In this document: in pieces, positions 24,273-32,818 of the stretch
How the letters are laid out: each line of letters begins with the position of its first letter
Numbering within the stretch: position 1 is the first letter of the stretch
Source: Ancylobacter gelatini
Lineage (GTDB): Bacteria > Pseudomonadota > Alphaproteobacteria > Rhizobiales > Xanthobacteraceae
Length of the DNA: 64,000 nt
Assembly (NCBI RefSeq): GCF_022601675.1
Contig: NZ_JAKVIL010000003.1
Location: forward strand, 124,001 to 188,000
Direction of reading: 5' to 3'
Translations under genes and position numbers: made by a program
The notes under the pieces: model-generated
What the model was told of the DNA's origin: nothing
What the model saw: only the letters and a program-made list of their open reading frames with translations
Databases searched by the model: none

Positions 24273-25426
24273 AGGCCCGCCATATCGTCGTGGTCGGCGC
24301 CGGTATCGTCGGCGCCGCGACGGCGCTTGCACTCGTGGAACGGGGCGCGCGCGTCACCGTTCTGGAGCGGGCGTCACCCGGCTCGGCGGTCTCCGGCGCC
24401 AGCCTTGCCTGTCTCGGCACTCACATGAATTCCGAGATCGAACTGCCGCAGCTTATCTGGGCGACCCAGCGCTGGGCGCTGTGGGATCAACGTTTCAACG
24501 GAGCGTTTCACTATCGGCGCTGCGGCCAGATCCGCTTCATCGACCACGAGGCGGACATCCCGACCACCGAACGCTGGATCGCGCTGGAGCGTGCCGCCGG
24601 TCTCTCTGCCTCCTTCCTCACCGCGGAACAGGTGCGCGAGATCGAGCCGGCTCTCACCGGGCCTATCCTCGCGGCGAGCTGGTCGCCCGACGACGCGCTG
24701 GTGAACCCGTTCCTTTCCGTACGCACGCTGCTCCGGGCGGCGATGGACGCCGGTGCGCAGTTGCGCCACCACCAGAGCGTGCTCGCCATCGACACACGGG
24801 GCGAGAGCGTGTGCGGCGTCCGCACCGCCGACGCCACCATCCCTGCCGATGCGGTGGTGGTCGCCGGGGGACCCTGGGCCGCTGATCTCGTGGCACCGCT
24901 CGGTGTGTCGCTGCCCATCGTCCCACGCAAGGCGCAATGCCTTGCCACCGTCGCCCAGCCGCCGACCATTCGCGGCGTGGTCGGCGCCTGCAAGTCGGAA
25001 CAGGGCGGCGTCCATGGCGGCTATACCCAGATCCAGCAATCGGAAGCCGGCCAGATCCTGTTCAACACGGTGCTAGAAGGTGGCAAATCCGCGCCCGGTG
25101 CGCAGAACACCATTCCCCAGGTCGATCTGCGCTTCGTCAGCGATTCCATCGCGACCCTGTTGCGACTGTTCCCCGGCCTGCGCGGCACCGATGTGCTGCG
25201 CTCCTGGGTGCGTTTTGAGGCGGTGACGCCCGACGACCGCTTCATCGCCGGGCCGGTCGGCCCGACCGGCCTCTATATGGCGGCGGGCGACAACGGCACC
25301 GGCTTCCTTCGCGCGCCCGTCATCGCCGAGATCATCGCGGCCGCATTGGAAGCGCGGAGCGGCGAGGTCGACCCCTCACCCTATGATCCGCGGCGCTTCT
25401 CGGCCGGGCGGGAGACCCACGCATGA
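24263..25426 (+). CDS. FAD-dependent oxidoreductase, DAO family (dehydrogenase catalytic subunit)
   Basis: 387 residues, ATG 24263. The N-terminus HIVVVGAGIVGAATALALVE with VTVLERA is the FAD-binding fold of the D-amino acid oxidase / sarcosine oxidase family, and the C-terminal MAAGDNGTGFLRAP closes the site. Together with the next two genes it forms the three-part set known from D-hydroxyproline dehydrogenase, L-proline dehydrogenase complexes, nopaline/octopine oxidases and hydrogen cyanide synthase (HcnC-like). This subunit would oxidise a C-N bond of the imported amine. Order here is DAO, ferredoxin-like, FAD/NAD(P). Substrate unknown. Confidence 0.87.
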   Translation: MGLEARHIVVVGAGIVGAATALALVERGARVTVLERASPGSAVSGASLACLGTHMNSEIELPQLIWATQRWALWDQRFNGAFHYRRCGQIRFIDHEADIPTTERWIALERAAGLSASFLTAEQVREIEPALTGPILAASWSPDDALVNPFLSVRTLLRAAMDAGAQLRHHQSVLAIDTRGESVCGVRTADATIPADAVVVAGGPWAADLVAPLGVSLPIVPRKAQCLATVAQPPTIRGVVGACKSEQGGVHGGYTQIQQSEAGQILFNTVLEGGKSAPGAQNTIPQVDLRFVSDSIATLLRLFPGLRGTDVLRSWVRFEAVTPDDRFIAGPVGPTGLYMAAGDNGTGFLRAPVIAEIIAAALEARSGEVDPSPYDPRRFSAGRETHA

Positions 25427-25689
25427 CCGCCCCAGATGATGCGATCGACATCGAAATCGACGGGCAGCGCGTGCGCGTTGCCGCGGGCGCCAATCTGGGC
25501 GCGATGCTGCACCAGCGCTTTGTCGGTCATCTGCGGGATACCGCAGGCGGCGCGCCGCGCGGCCTGTTCTGTGGCATGGGCGTGTGCTTCGACTGCGTGG
25601 CGCTGGTCGACGGCGTCCCGACCCGGACCTGCCTCACCACCGTGGCGCCCGGCATGGTCGTTACACGGCAGCTAAGGGCGACCTCATGA
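25423..25689 (+). CDS. [2Fe-2S] ferredoxin-like small subunit (Fer2_4, HcnA-like)
   Basis: 88 residues; ATG 25423 shares ATGA with the preceding stop. Cys50, Cys55, Cys58 and Cys70 give the plant-type C-x4-C-x2-C-x11-C cluster pattern (GLFCGMGVCFDCVA...TRTC). It corresponds to the small iron-sulfur subunit of HcnABC / opine oxidase / hydroxyproline dehydrogenase complexes and should relay electrons between the two flavin subunits. It is followed by another ATGA overlap, so the three subunits are made in step. Confidence 0.93.
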   Translation: MTAPDDAIDIEIDGQRVRVAAGANLGAMLHQRFVGHLRDTAGGAPRGLFCGMGVCFDCVALVDGVPTRTCLTTVAPGMVVTRQLRATS

Positions 25690-27149
25690 CCGGGCGCAGC
25701 GCCGAGATCGTCGACAGCGAGATCTGCGTCGTCGGCGGCGGGCCGGCGGGACTTTCGGCCGCTCTGGCGGCGCGCCGGGCCGGGGCCCAGGTCGTGCTAC
25801 TGGATCTGTTCGACCGGCCGGGCGGTCAATATTTCATGCAGCCGCCACATCCGGTGTCAGGGCTGGCCGCCGCCCAGGTGGGGCAGGGCCGTGCGCTGAT
25901 CGGGAAGGTGCGCGACAGCGGCGTCGTGATCCGTTCCGGCGTCGAGGTATTCGGCGCGGACGGGGCCGGGACGCTGCTCGCCCGGCAGGGCGAGCGGGCG
26001 CTGGTGGTGCGTGCAAAGGCCCTGGTGCTGGCCACAGGCGCGCATGAGCGCACCTCGCCTTTCCCGGGCTGGACCCTGCCGGGGGTGATGAATCCCGGCG
26101 CCGCGCAGCGTCTCGTCAAGATGCACGGCATCACGCCGGGAAAGCGCGTGGTTCTCGCCGGCTGCGGGCCCTTCCTTCTGGTGGTGGCCGCCCAGCTGCA
26201 CCACGCCGGCTGCGAGGTGGTCCGCGTGGTGGAGGCGAGCCCCTCGCCGCTGCGCCTCGCCGCCACATTGCTGCGCTTTCCCTCCCGCTGGGCCGAGGCG
26301 GCCGGCCTGCTCCGCGCTGTGGCCCCGCTGTGGTCGCGGTTTCGCTTCGGCCGCGTCGTCGCCGAGGCGATGGGCGAGGGCCATGTAAACCGCGTCCGCT
26401 TCGCCTTTCTTGACGGGGAGGGGCGGCTCGGCGCCGACGATCCGGAGACGATCGATGATATCGACGCCTTGCTGGTGGGGTACGGCTTTCGGCCTTCCGT
26501 CGAAATCGCCACCCTGCTCGGTTGTTCGTTGCGCCATGACTGGAACGCCGGCGGGCACCATGTCGCCATTGACGAGGCGAGCGGCGCGACCAGTGTTCCC
26601 GGCGTGTTTGCCGCCGGCGAGATCACGGGTGTCGCCGGAGCATATCCCGCCCTCGCGGGCGGCGCACGCGCGGGTGCGGCGGCGGCGCGTTTCGTCGGTC
26701 GACCCGCAGGGCATTCGCCACCGTCATATGCGGGCCGTGCCGACCGCTTCGCCAAAGCGCTGCGCCGTGCCTTCCGCGTGCCTTACGCCGCACTGGGCCA
26801 GCTCCCGGACGCGGAAACGCTGCTGTGTCGCTGCGAGGAGGTCCGTGCCACCGATGTCGCCGCGGCCCTGCAAGACGGCGGGTGCGACGCCCATGGCGTG
26901 AAAATGTGGACGCGGGCCGGAATGGGGCTGTGCCAGGGGCGAATTTGCGGTTTCGGACTGTCGGTCTATGCCGCGCAGCGGGCGGGTCTGGATCCCGCGT
27001 CCTTTGGCGCCAACGCCGCTCGATTCCCGGCGCGGCCGGCGCCGCTCGACATCCTCGCCGAGGCAACAGCCGCGGCCATCGCCGCACCGCAGGGCAACCT
27101 TGCCGATGAATCGCGCGGGGGCCTTTCCGGCAGCGCATCGCGGGACTGA
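25686..27149 (+). CDS. FAD/NAD(P)-binding oxidoreductase with C-terminal [2Fe-2S] domain (HcnB/OoxA-like)
   Basis: Start ATG 25686 (ATGA overlap); 487 residues. The first nucleotide fold is EICVVGGGPAGLSAALAARR, the second GKRVVLAGCGPFLLVVAAQL. The C-terminal BFD-like domain has Cys381-x-Cys383 (LLCRCEEV) and Cys416-x4-Cys421 (GLCQGRICG), the ligand set for a second iron-sulfur centre. It is the large subunit of the heterotrimeric dehydrogenase. It is the last gene of the rightward operon and converges on the autotransporter gene, with only 28 bp between stops and no clear terminator. Confidence 0.88.
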   Translation: MTGRSAEIVDSEICVVGGGPAGLSAALAARRAGAQVVLLDLFDRPGGQYFMQPPHPVSGLAAAQVGQGRALIGKVRDSGVVIRSGVEVFGADGAGTLLARQGERALVVRAKALVLATGAHERTSPFPGWTLPGVMNPGAAQRLVKMHGITPGKRVVLAGCGPFLLVVAAQLHHAGCEVVRVVEASPSPLRLAATLLRFPSRWAEAAGLLRAVAPLWSRFRFGRVVAEAMGEGHVNRVRFAFLDGEGRLGADDPETIDDIDALLVGYGFRPSVEIATLLGCSLRHDWNAGGHHVAIDEASGATSVPGVFAAGEITGVAGAYPALAGGARAGAAAARFVGRPAGHSPPSYAGRADRFAKALRRAFRVPYAALGQLPDAETLLCRCEEVRATDVAAALQDGGCDAHGVKMWTRAGMGLCQGRICGFGLSVYAAQRAGLDPASFGANAARFPARPAPLDILAEATAAAIAAPQGNLADESRGGLSGSASRD

Positions 27150-27177
27150 AACGCCGGGGCTTGTTGAGGCTGCGTGG

Positions 27178-30100
27178 TTACCAGGTGAGCTTCAAGCCGC
27201 CCCAGATCTGGTGGTTGTCGTTGCCGGAGCCGATTTCGCCATCATAGCTGACGAACAGCGAGCTGCTGTCGCTGAGCGTCACGGCGGCTGACACGCCGAC
27301 CAGCGCACTGTCCGGCTGGCGCATTGCGCCATAGACGGTGAAGTCCGCACCGGGAGCCGACGCGAACGACGCGGTCATCGCCGATGTGGTGTCGGCGAAC
27401 TCGTGCACCCAGCCAAGCCTCAGGCCCAGATCGAGCGGGATACCATTGCCGAGATCGACACTCGCGGTGAAATCGGCGCCGATTGTGCTGCGCACCGATG
27501 TGGTGGACTGCGAGGCGACGGTGAGATTGTACGGGCGCACGCCGGTCTCGGTGAAGCCGTCCTGATCGATCGCCACCACCTGTAGCCGAGCGAAAGGCGT
27601 GATCGCGGACGTGAACGCCGTGGCGAGGCCGAACGTGTAACCGGTCTCGATCTGGCCGAGAAACTGCCCGGCATCGGTGTCGCCCTCGGCCATTCCGAAC
27701 GGCAGGCCGGCGCTTCCGACGAAGCGCTCCAGGGAGTTGCCGGCATTGGCATAGCCCGCCAGCGCGTCGACATAGAGCGGGCCCTGCGTGAACGAGCCAT
27801 AGGCGACGGCGCTGACCGTGTCGGCATCGGTGTCGCCGGCAAAGCCATTGACCGATTGCGAGCCGGCGACATAGCCGCCAGCCGCGCCGAGGAGGAAGTT
27901 CGGATTGACGCGGTAGTCGATACCGAAGGCGGTGCCGCCCAGCGAATAGTCGAGGCCGGAAGCATTGGCGTTGCCGCTCAGGCTGCCGGTGCTGCCGATG
28001 CCGCTGATCCACGCTGAAAAGCCGGCCAGCGTGTCCGAGCCGGGAGCCAGCGACGCGCGATCGGCCGCCGCGCCACCATTGCGGGCGACCGACATCTGCC
28101 GTCCCACTGCGTTCATGAACAGCTGGCTGGCGCGCAGGTTCACCGTAGCAAGGTCGGCGTAAGGCTGTCCGCTCAGCGTCTGGAACGCCGCCGCTCCGTC
28201 CGCGACCGGCAGATTAGCGACGGTCGTGATGAGGCCGCCGACATCGCCGCTGGCCGCAATCGCATCGAGCGCGCCACCGACCGCCCGCTGGTTCGTGCTC
28301 AGCGCCGCCGAGGCGAAAGCATCGGGCGCCAGCGCCAGCGTCACATAGATATGTTCGGGATCGAGCGAAACCTGCGGCGTCAGGAAGCCGACACCGCCCG
28401 TCACCTCGCCAAAGGCGACATTGCCGCCGGCTTCTGTAGTGATGATGGTGTAGGTCGTGCCTGGCGTGTAAATCCCCGGCTCCGCCAAGATGTCGAGCGT
28501 GCCGGCATTGATCATGACCCTGTGGTCGGCGCCGATGACGCTGATCCGGTCGCTGTCGCCGGCGGCGTTGACCTCCATCTCCACCGTGCCGCTGTTGACG
28601 GTGAAGTTGCCGTCGACGATCAGATGCCCGATCGAATTGCCCGGCTTGACGGTGCCGCCATGATTGGTGATGTGGCCGGTGACGTTGCCGCTGCCACTTA
28701 GCGTGCCGCCCTTGTTGACGAGGACATCGCTGCTCAGGTGGCCGTTCACGGCGACGCCGCCGGCATTGATCGTGGTGCCGCCGCCGACGGTGCTGGTGCC
28801 GGTGAGATTGAGCTTGCCGGTGCCGTTCTTGGTCAGCGTGCCGCTGCCGCTCATGCTGCCGGCATAGGTGCCGTCGAAGCTCTGATCGAAGATCAGCGCG
28901 GCATTGTTGGCGATGTTGCCGAGCAGGCTGGAACTCGTCCCTTGCAGGGTGCCATCGAGAACCGTGAACTCCGCCAGCCCCGGGACCTGCGACGTGAACT
29001 TGCTGGTGCCGGAGAGGACCAGCTTGCCGGCGCCGGTCTTGGTGATGGTGCCGAGACCCAGCGTATTGCCCATGCCGGTGATGTCGCCGGCAAAGGTGCC
29101 GTCGGTGGTCTGATCGAATACGATCGATCGCGCATTGGTGTTGCCGGCATTGTTGTCGAAATTGATGTTGCCGCGCAGATTGCTGGTGTTGCCCTGGATG
29201 GTGCCGCCGTAATTGTTAACCCCGCCATATTCGTAGGACGCGGCGGCGAGGACGAGTGTGCCGGTGCCAACGAGGCTGAGAGTCCGGGCGCCCGTTCCGC
29301 CCGACCCGACGGCGCCGTTCAGTGTAAGCGTCGTGCCGGCATCAAGCTGGAAGCCGCCGCCGGCATCGACCAGGGCGATTGAACGGGACGTCGTGAAGCT
29401 GCTGCTCGCCCAGAGGTGACCGTTATTGACCATGATGATGTTGGTCCCGGCCCCGAGCTTGTCGTCGGAAGCGACCTGCAGCGTACCCTCGTCGATGACC
29501 GTATCGCCGGTATAGGTGTTCGTTCCCGTGAGCTGCAGAACGCCGCCACCGTCCTTATTGAAACTGCCGGTGCCGCTGATGTTGCCGCTCCAGATCAGCG
29601 GATTGTTCTGCACGTAGACAGAACCGAAATCGGTCAGGGTGAGATCACGGCTGATGTCGAGTGCCGCCGCCGCATTCGCGGTCGTGCCGACGGTACCCTT
29701 GGTCAAGGCGATACCCGTGCCGGCAGCTCCCAGATTTGCGTCGGTCGTAAACCTGATATCGCCGCCCACCACCCGCGTGCCGCCGGCGTAGGTGTTGTTC
29801 CCGGTCAGTTCGACAATGCCGTCGCCCGCGACGATGAGCGCGCCGGAGCCGGTAATCGCCCCGTTCCAGGTCACCTGGGCATCTGGATCACTGCTGTTCG
29901 GCCCGACATAGATGCCGCCGGTTCCGGTCAACGCCAGGGCGCGATCCATGACCTGGCCGTTTGCGGTACCGATCCCGATCGCCCCACCGCTGAGGTCGAT
30001 TCCCATTCCGGTCGGGCCGAGGCTGGCGTCATTGCGGAAGAACAGCACGCCGTTCTCGACGCGGGTGCCGCCCGCCTGCGTGTTGACGCCGTCGAGCGTG

Positions 30101-31434
30101 AGGTTGCCGGTGCCGGTCTTGATGAGGGTGCCCGTGCCCGACATGTTGCCGGCATAGGTGCCGCCGGTGCTCTGGTCGAACACGACCTCGGCATGGTTCA
30201 CGACGTTGCCCTGGATCCCGAGGGTGTTGCCCTGTAGCACGCCGCTATTGACGGTCGTGCCGCCGGTATAGGCGTTCGCACCGGTGAGGATCAGCGTGCC
30301 GGCGCCGTTCTTCACGAGCGACCAGCTGCCGGCAGTGGCGCCGGTGCCACCGAGACCCGTCTGGTCGGCGATGGCGTCGGATATGTTGGTGGTCTCGCCG
30401 CCGCCGGGCGCGATGGCCAGCGAACCGTTTCCGGCGAGGAACATTCCCGCCCCGCCAGATCCGCCAGCTCCGCCCGTGCCAAAACCGCTGCCGCCGGCGC
30501 CGCCGGAGACGTCGTTGCCAGAAATATTGAGGGGTCCGTTCACGGCGAGAGATCCGCCATCCTGAACGAAGATCGCGCCGCCCATGCCGCCGCCACCGCC
30601 GCCGCCGCCGCCCCTGGTCGGTCCGCCGGGGCCTCCCTTGCCCGCCAGGAAGCCGCCGTCGATCATGGTGGAGCCAGAGCCCCCGCCGCCGCCGCCGCCG
30701 AAGCCGCCCACGCCGCCATAGCCTGATCCCGAGCCGCCGCCGCCGCCGCCGAACCCGCCCGCACCGCCATTGCCGGTATCAGCACCGTCACCGCCACCGC
30801 CCGTTCCACCGCCGCCGCTGGAAAGACCACCGGCATTGCCGCCATTGGCGCCGGTCGGCCAGTAGCCCCCACCGCCGCCGCTGGTCGACACAATGCCGTT
30901 GCCCGTGGCCTCGCCGCCCGCGCCACCGCGCGCTGCGCTGCTCTGCAGATTGACATTGTCGACCGCCACATGCGCGCCACTGGCGATGAACAGCGCCCCG
31001 CCAAGTCCGGCGCCGCCGCCGCCGCCGGCACCCCGCAGGCCGTTTCCGCCCGTGCCGCCCTGTGCGAGAGAATTGGTGATGGTGAGGTCGCTGATCGTGA
31101 CGGTGCCGGATTGCACGAACAGGCCGCGATACTCGTTATTGCCCGAGAGGGTGTGGTTGTCGCCGATGAAGCTGACATTCGTCGTGACGTTCGGCAGATT
31201 GCTCGTCAGCGTGATGTCGGCCGTGAAGGTGATGGTGTCGCCATTGCCGGCGCTGCTGATGGCGCTGCGCAAATCCCCATCGTTGCCGACATTGAAGTTC
31301 GCGGCACGGACGGGGCTGGAGAGGATCATCATGCCCATGCCGAGAACGGTCGACAGCGCCGTCGCTCTCAGCAGTCGCACGGTCAATCGCGGCGTTGTCA
31401 TCGGGGGCGTCGCAACAGGCGGCATCGTCTGCAT
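27178..31434 (-). CDS. Autotransporter with glycine-rich passenger and PATR repeats
   Basis: 1418 residues. ATG 31434 abuts its own GGAGG site, so ATG 31425 (residue 4) is the better-spaced start. Residues to about 44 form a signal peptide (MILSSPVRA then ANFNV). After a short beta-helix-like opening comes a glycine-rich block (about 126-335) with runs of six to nine glycines. Residues about 374-1000 hold repeated motifs of the autotransporter-associated beta-strand type (KNGAGTLILTGANAYTGGTT and variants), and the last 280 or so residues (from GFSAWISG, about 1138) form an outer-membrane beta barrel ending in KLTW. It is a type V secreted surface or adhesin-like protein. The AraC regulator upstream is on the same strand. 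Confidence 0.92.
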   Translation of the reverse strand: MQTMPPVATPPMTTPRLTVRLLRATALSTVLGMGMMILSSPVRAANFNVGNDGDLRSAISSAGNGDTITFTADITLTSNLPNVTTNVSFIGDNHTLSGNNEYRGLFVQSGTVTISDLTITNSLAQGGTGGNGLRGAGGGGGAGLGGALFIASGAHVAVDNVNLQSSAARGGAGGEATGNGIVSTSGGGGGYWPTGANGGNAGGLSSGGGGTGGGGDGADTGNGGAGGFGGGGGGSGSGYGGVGGFGGGGGGGSGSTMIDGGFLAGKGGPGGPTRGGGGGGGGGMGGAIFVQDGGSLAVNGPLNISGNDVSGGAGGSGFGTGGAGGSGGAGMFLAGNGSLAIAPGGGETTNISDAIADQTGLGGTGATAGSWSLVKNGAGTLILTGANAYTGGTTVNSGVLQGNTLGIQGNVVNHAEVVFDQSTGGTYAGNMSGTGTLIKTGTGNLTLDGVNTQAGGTRVENGVLFFRNDASLGPTGMGIDLSGGAIGIGTANGQVMDRALALTGTGGIYVGPNSSDPDAQVTWNGAITGSGALIVAGDGIVELTGNNTYAGGTRVVGGDIRFTTDANLGAAGTGIALTKGTVGTTANAAAALDISRDLTLTDFGSVYVQNNPLIWSGNISGTGSFNKDGGGVLQLTGTNTYTGDTVIDEGTLQVASDDKLGAGTNIIMVNNGHLWASSSFTTSRSIALVDAGGGFQLDAGTTLTLNGAVGSGGTGARTLSLVGTGTLVLAAASYEYGGVNNYGGTIQGNTSNLRGNINFDNNAGNTNARSIVFDQTTDGTFAGDITGMGNTLGLGTITKTGAGKLVLSGTSKFTSQVPGLAEFTVLDGTLQGTSSSLLGNIANNAALIFDQSFDGTYAGSMSGSGTLTKNGTGKLNLTGTSTVGGGTTINAGGVAVNGHLSSDVLVNKGGTLSGSGNVTGHITNHGGTVKPGNSIGHLIVDGNFTVNSGTVEMEVNAAGDSDRISVIGADHRVMINAGTLDILAEPGIYTPGTTYTIITTEAGGNVAFGEVTGGVGFLTPQVSLDPEHIYVTLALAPDAFASAALSTNQRAVGGALDAIAASGDVGGLITTVANLPVADGAAAFQTLSGQPYADLATVNLRASQLFMNAVGRQMSVARNGGAAADRASLAPGSDTLAGFSAWISGIGSTGSLSGNANASGLDYSLGGTAFGIDYRVNPNFLLGAAGGYVAGSQSVNGFAGDTDADTVSAVAYGSFTQGPLYVDALAGYANAGNSLERFVGSAGLPFGMAEGDTDAGQFLGQIETGYTFGLATAFTSAITPFARLQVVAIDQDGFTETGVRPYNLTVASQSTTSVRSTIGADFTASVDLGNGIPLDLGLRLGWVHEFADTTSAMTASFASAPGADFTVYGAMRQPDSALVGVSAAVTLSDSSSLFVSYDGEIGSGNDNHQIWGGLKLTW

Positions 31435-31634
31435 CCTCCGGCGTGCCCGGGCGGCCTAAGCCCTGAGCGTCGCACCTATCCGATAACCATCGGTCATTGG
31501 AGAAGCATGAGGGTCGCGCGACCCGCAACAGCTTTCTCGCCGTGCGCGGTTCGCTGATACATCATGACCAATGTTGAGACGCCTGAACCACGCGGCCCCC
31601 AAGCCGGCCCGCCACACCGCCGGCGGCGCGGGGC

Positions 31635-32639
31635 TTAGCCGAACTGCTCGCGCCAGGTGCTGGGTGAGACGCCAAATCGGCTACGAAACAGCTTTCCGAA
31701 CGATGAGGCGTCCCTGAACCCGCAATCATAGGCGATAACGGATATGCTGCGTCCGGTGCCGGCCTCTATCAGCCTGCGCGACATGGCGAGCCGGACGTCG
31801 CGAACCGTGTCCATTATGGTCGCGTCGTTATGCATGAAGGCCCTGTACAAGGTCGCTCGCGAGCAGCCGACCGCACGGGCGATCGCTTCCGGCGACAGGT
31901 CGAACACGTTGTAATTTGCGTGAATATAGCGCTTGGCGGCAAGGAAAAGCGCGTTCGGATCCGGCTCGTCCCGGTCGCTGAGGCCGCGCCCGATGCGCTG
32001 GAGCAGAAGCAGCGCCAGTGTGTGCAGCGCGTCGAGCGCAATGGCCATTTCCTTGCGGTCGAGATGCTCGGCCTGCAGGTCCAGCGCGGCCATATGGTCG
32101 CGCACCATCACCCCGAGCGGGATGGTATCGAGCGGCAGCACGAGGCCGGGCAATTCGCCGCCAAAGGCTTCCAGCGCCTTGGCCCGGGGGAGCACCACGT
32201 AGATCTCCTTGCCGACGCTCCAGTGGTAGCGCATGGCCTTGGTCGCGTCATAGGCGACGAGACGGCCGGTCGGCGTGATCGGCTGCTCGCCGCCGGGGCT
32301 TTCGAGCCCAACGCTGCCTTCCGCCATCAGCGAAATGATAATGGCATCGAGGGCGCCACTGAGCCGTGTCGCTGGAGTGATGACGGTGCGGTGCTCCGAC
32401 CCGGCATGGCTGGCAAAATTGCCTATCGCACCGTGCACGGCATATTTGGTACCGAACAGTTCGGCCTCGCCGGAACGGGGCACCTCGAGATCGGCGATGG
32501 TGTAAGCGGTCTCGCGCCACGCATCGAAGCGGTCGCCCGGATCGAAATCGGTCGTCGACACGCGCCGCAGCCGATAGAGCCCGGCATTCATCTTGAGGCC
32601 TGCATCGTCTTCACCGTCGGGAACAGGACGATTGGTCAT
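31635..32639 (-). CDS. AraC family transcriptional regulator
   Basis: I choose ATG 32639 (MTNRPVPDG); the frame is open further upstream but overlaps the divergent promoter region. The 334-residue protein has an AraC_binding_2-type sensor half (about 20-200) and a double helix-turn-helix at about 230-330: LSPEAIARAVGCSRATLYRAF and SVIAYDCGFRDASSFGKLF, ending FGVSPSTWREQFG. It could control the autotransporter gene 200 bp downstream, the divergent serine hydrolase, or itself. Not closely similar to the AraC half of the fusion at 1114. Confidence 0.9.
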   Translation of the reverse strand: MTNRPVPDGEDDAGLKMNAGLYRLRRVSTTDFDPGDRFDAWRETAYTIADLEVPRSGEAELFGTKYAVHGAIGNFASHAGSEHRTVITPATRLSGALDAIIISLMAEGSVGLESPGGEQPITPTGRLVAYDATKAMRYHWSVGKEIYVVLPRAKALEAFGGELPGLVLPLDTIPLGVMVRDHMAALDLQAEHLDRKEMAIALDALHTLALLLLQRIGRGLSDRDEPDPNALFLAAKRYIHANYNVFDLSPEAIARAVGCSRATLYRAFMHNDATIMDTVRDVRLAMSRRLIEAGTGRSISVIAYDCGFRDASSFGKLFRSRFGVSPSTWREQFG

Positions 32640-32818
32640 GTTGTCGGCACTCTGCGCCTGGCTGTGAGACGGGTGGACGATTGCGATGGTCAAGAGCGGC
32701 GCGATAGCCTGCCGACGAGAGCACCGGTCTGGAGGGTATATCGATCCGCCGGAAGCGACCACAGTTTTGCCGATCCTTGCGCGGCGCTTCGGCACGCCGC
32801 TTTATGGAGACCAGCGCA

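Noticed and set aside
24263-27149. Hydrogen cyanide synthase HcnABC
   Set aside because: The subunit types match, but gene order is different and the operon context is uptake and catabolism of an amine; several other enzymes share this design.
30480-31060. Repeated GCC/CCG units resembling a CRISPR or microsatellite array
   Set aside because: The units are glycine codons of the autotransporter in frame, irregular in length, with no spacers.
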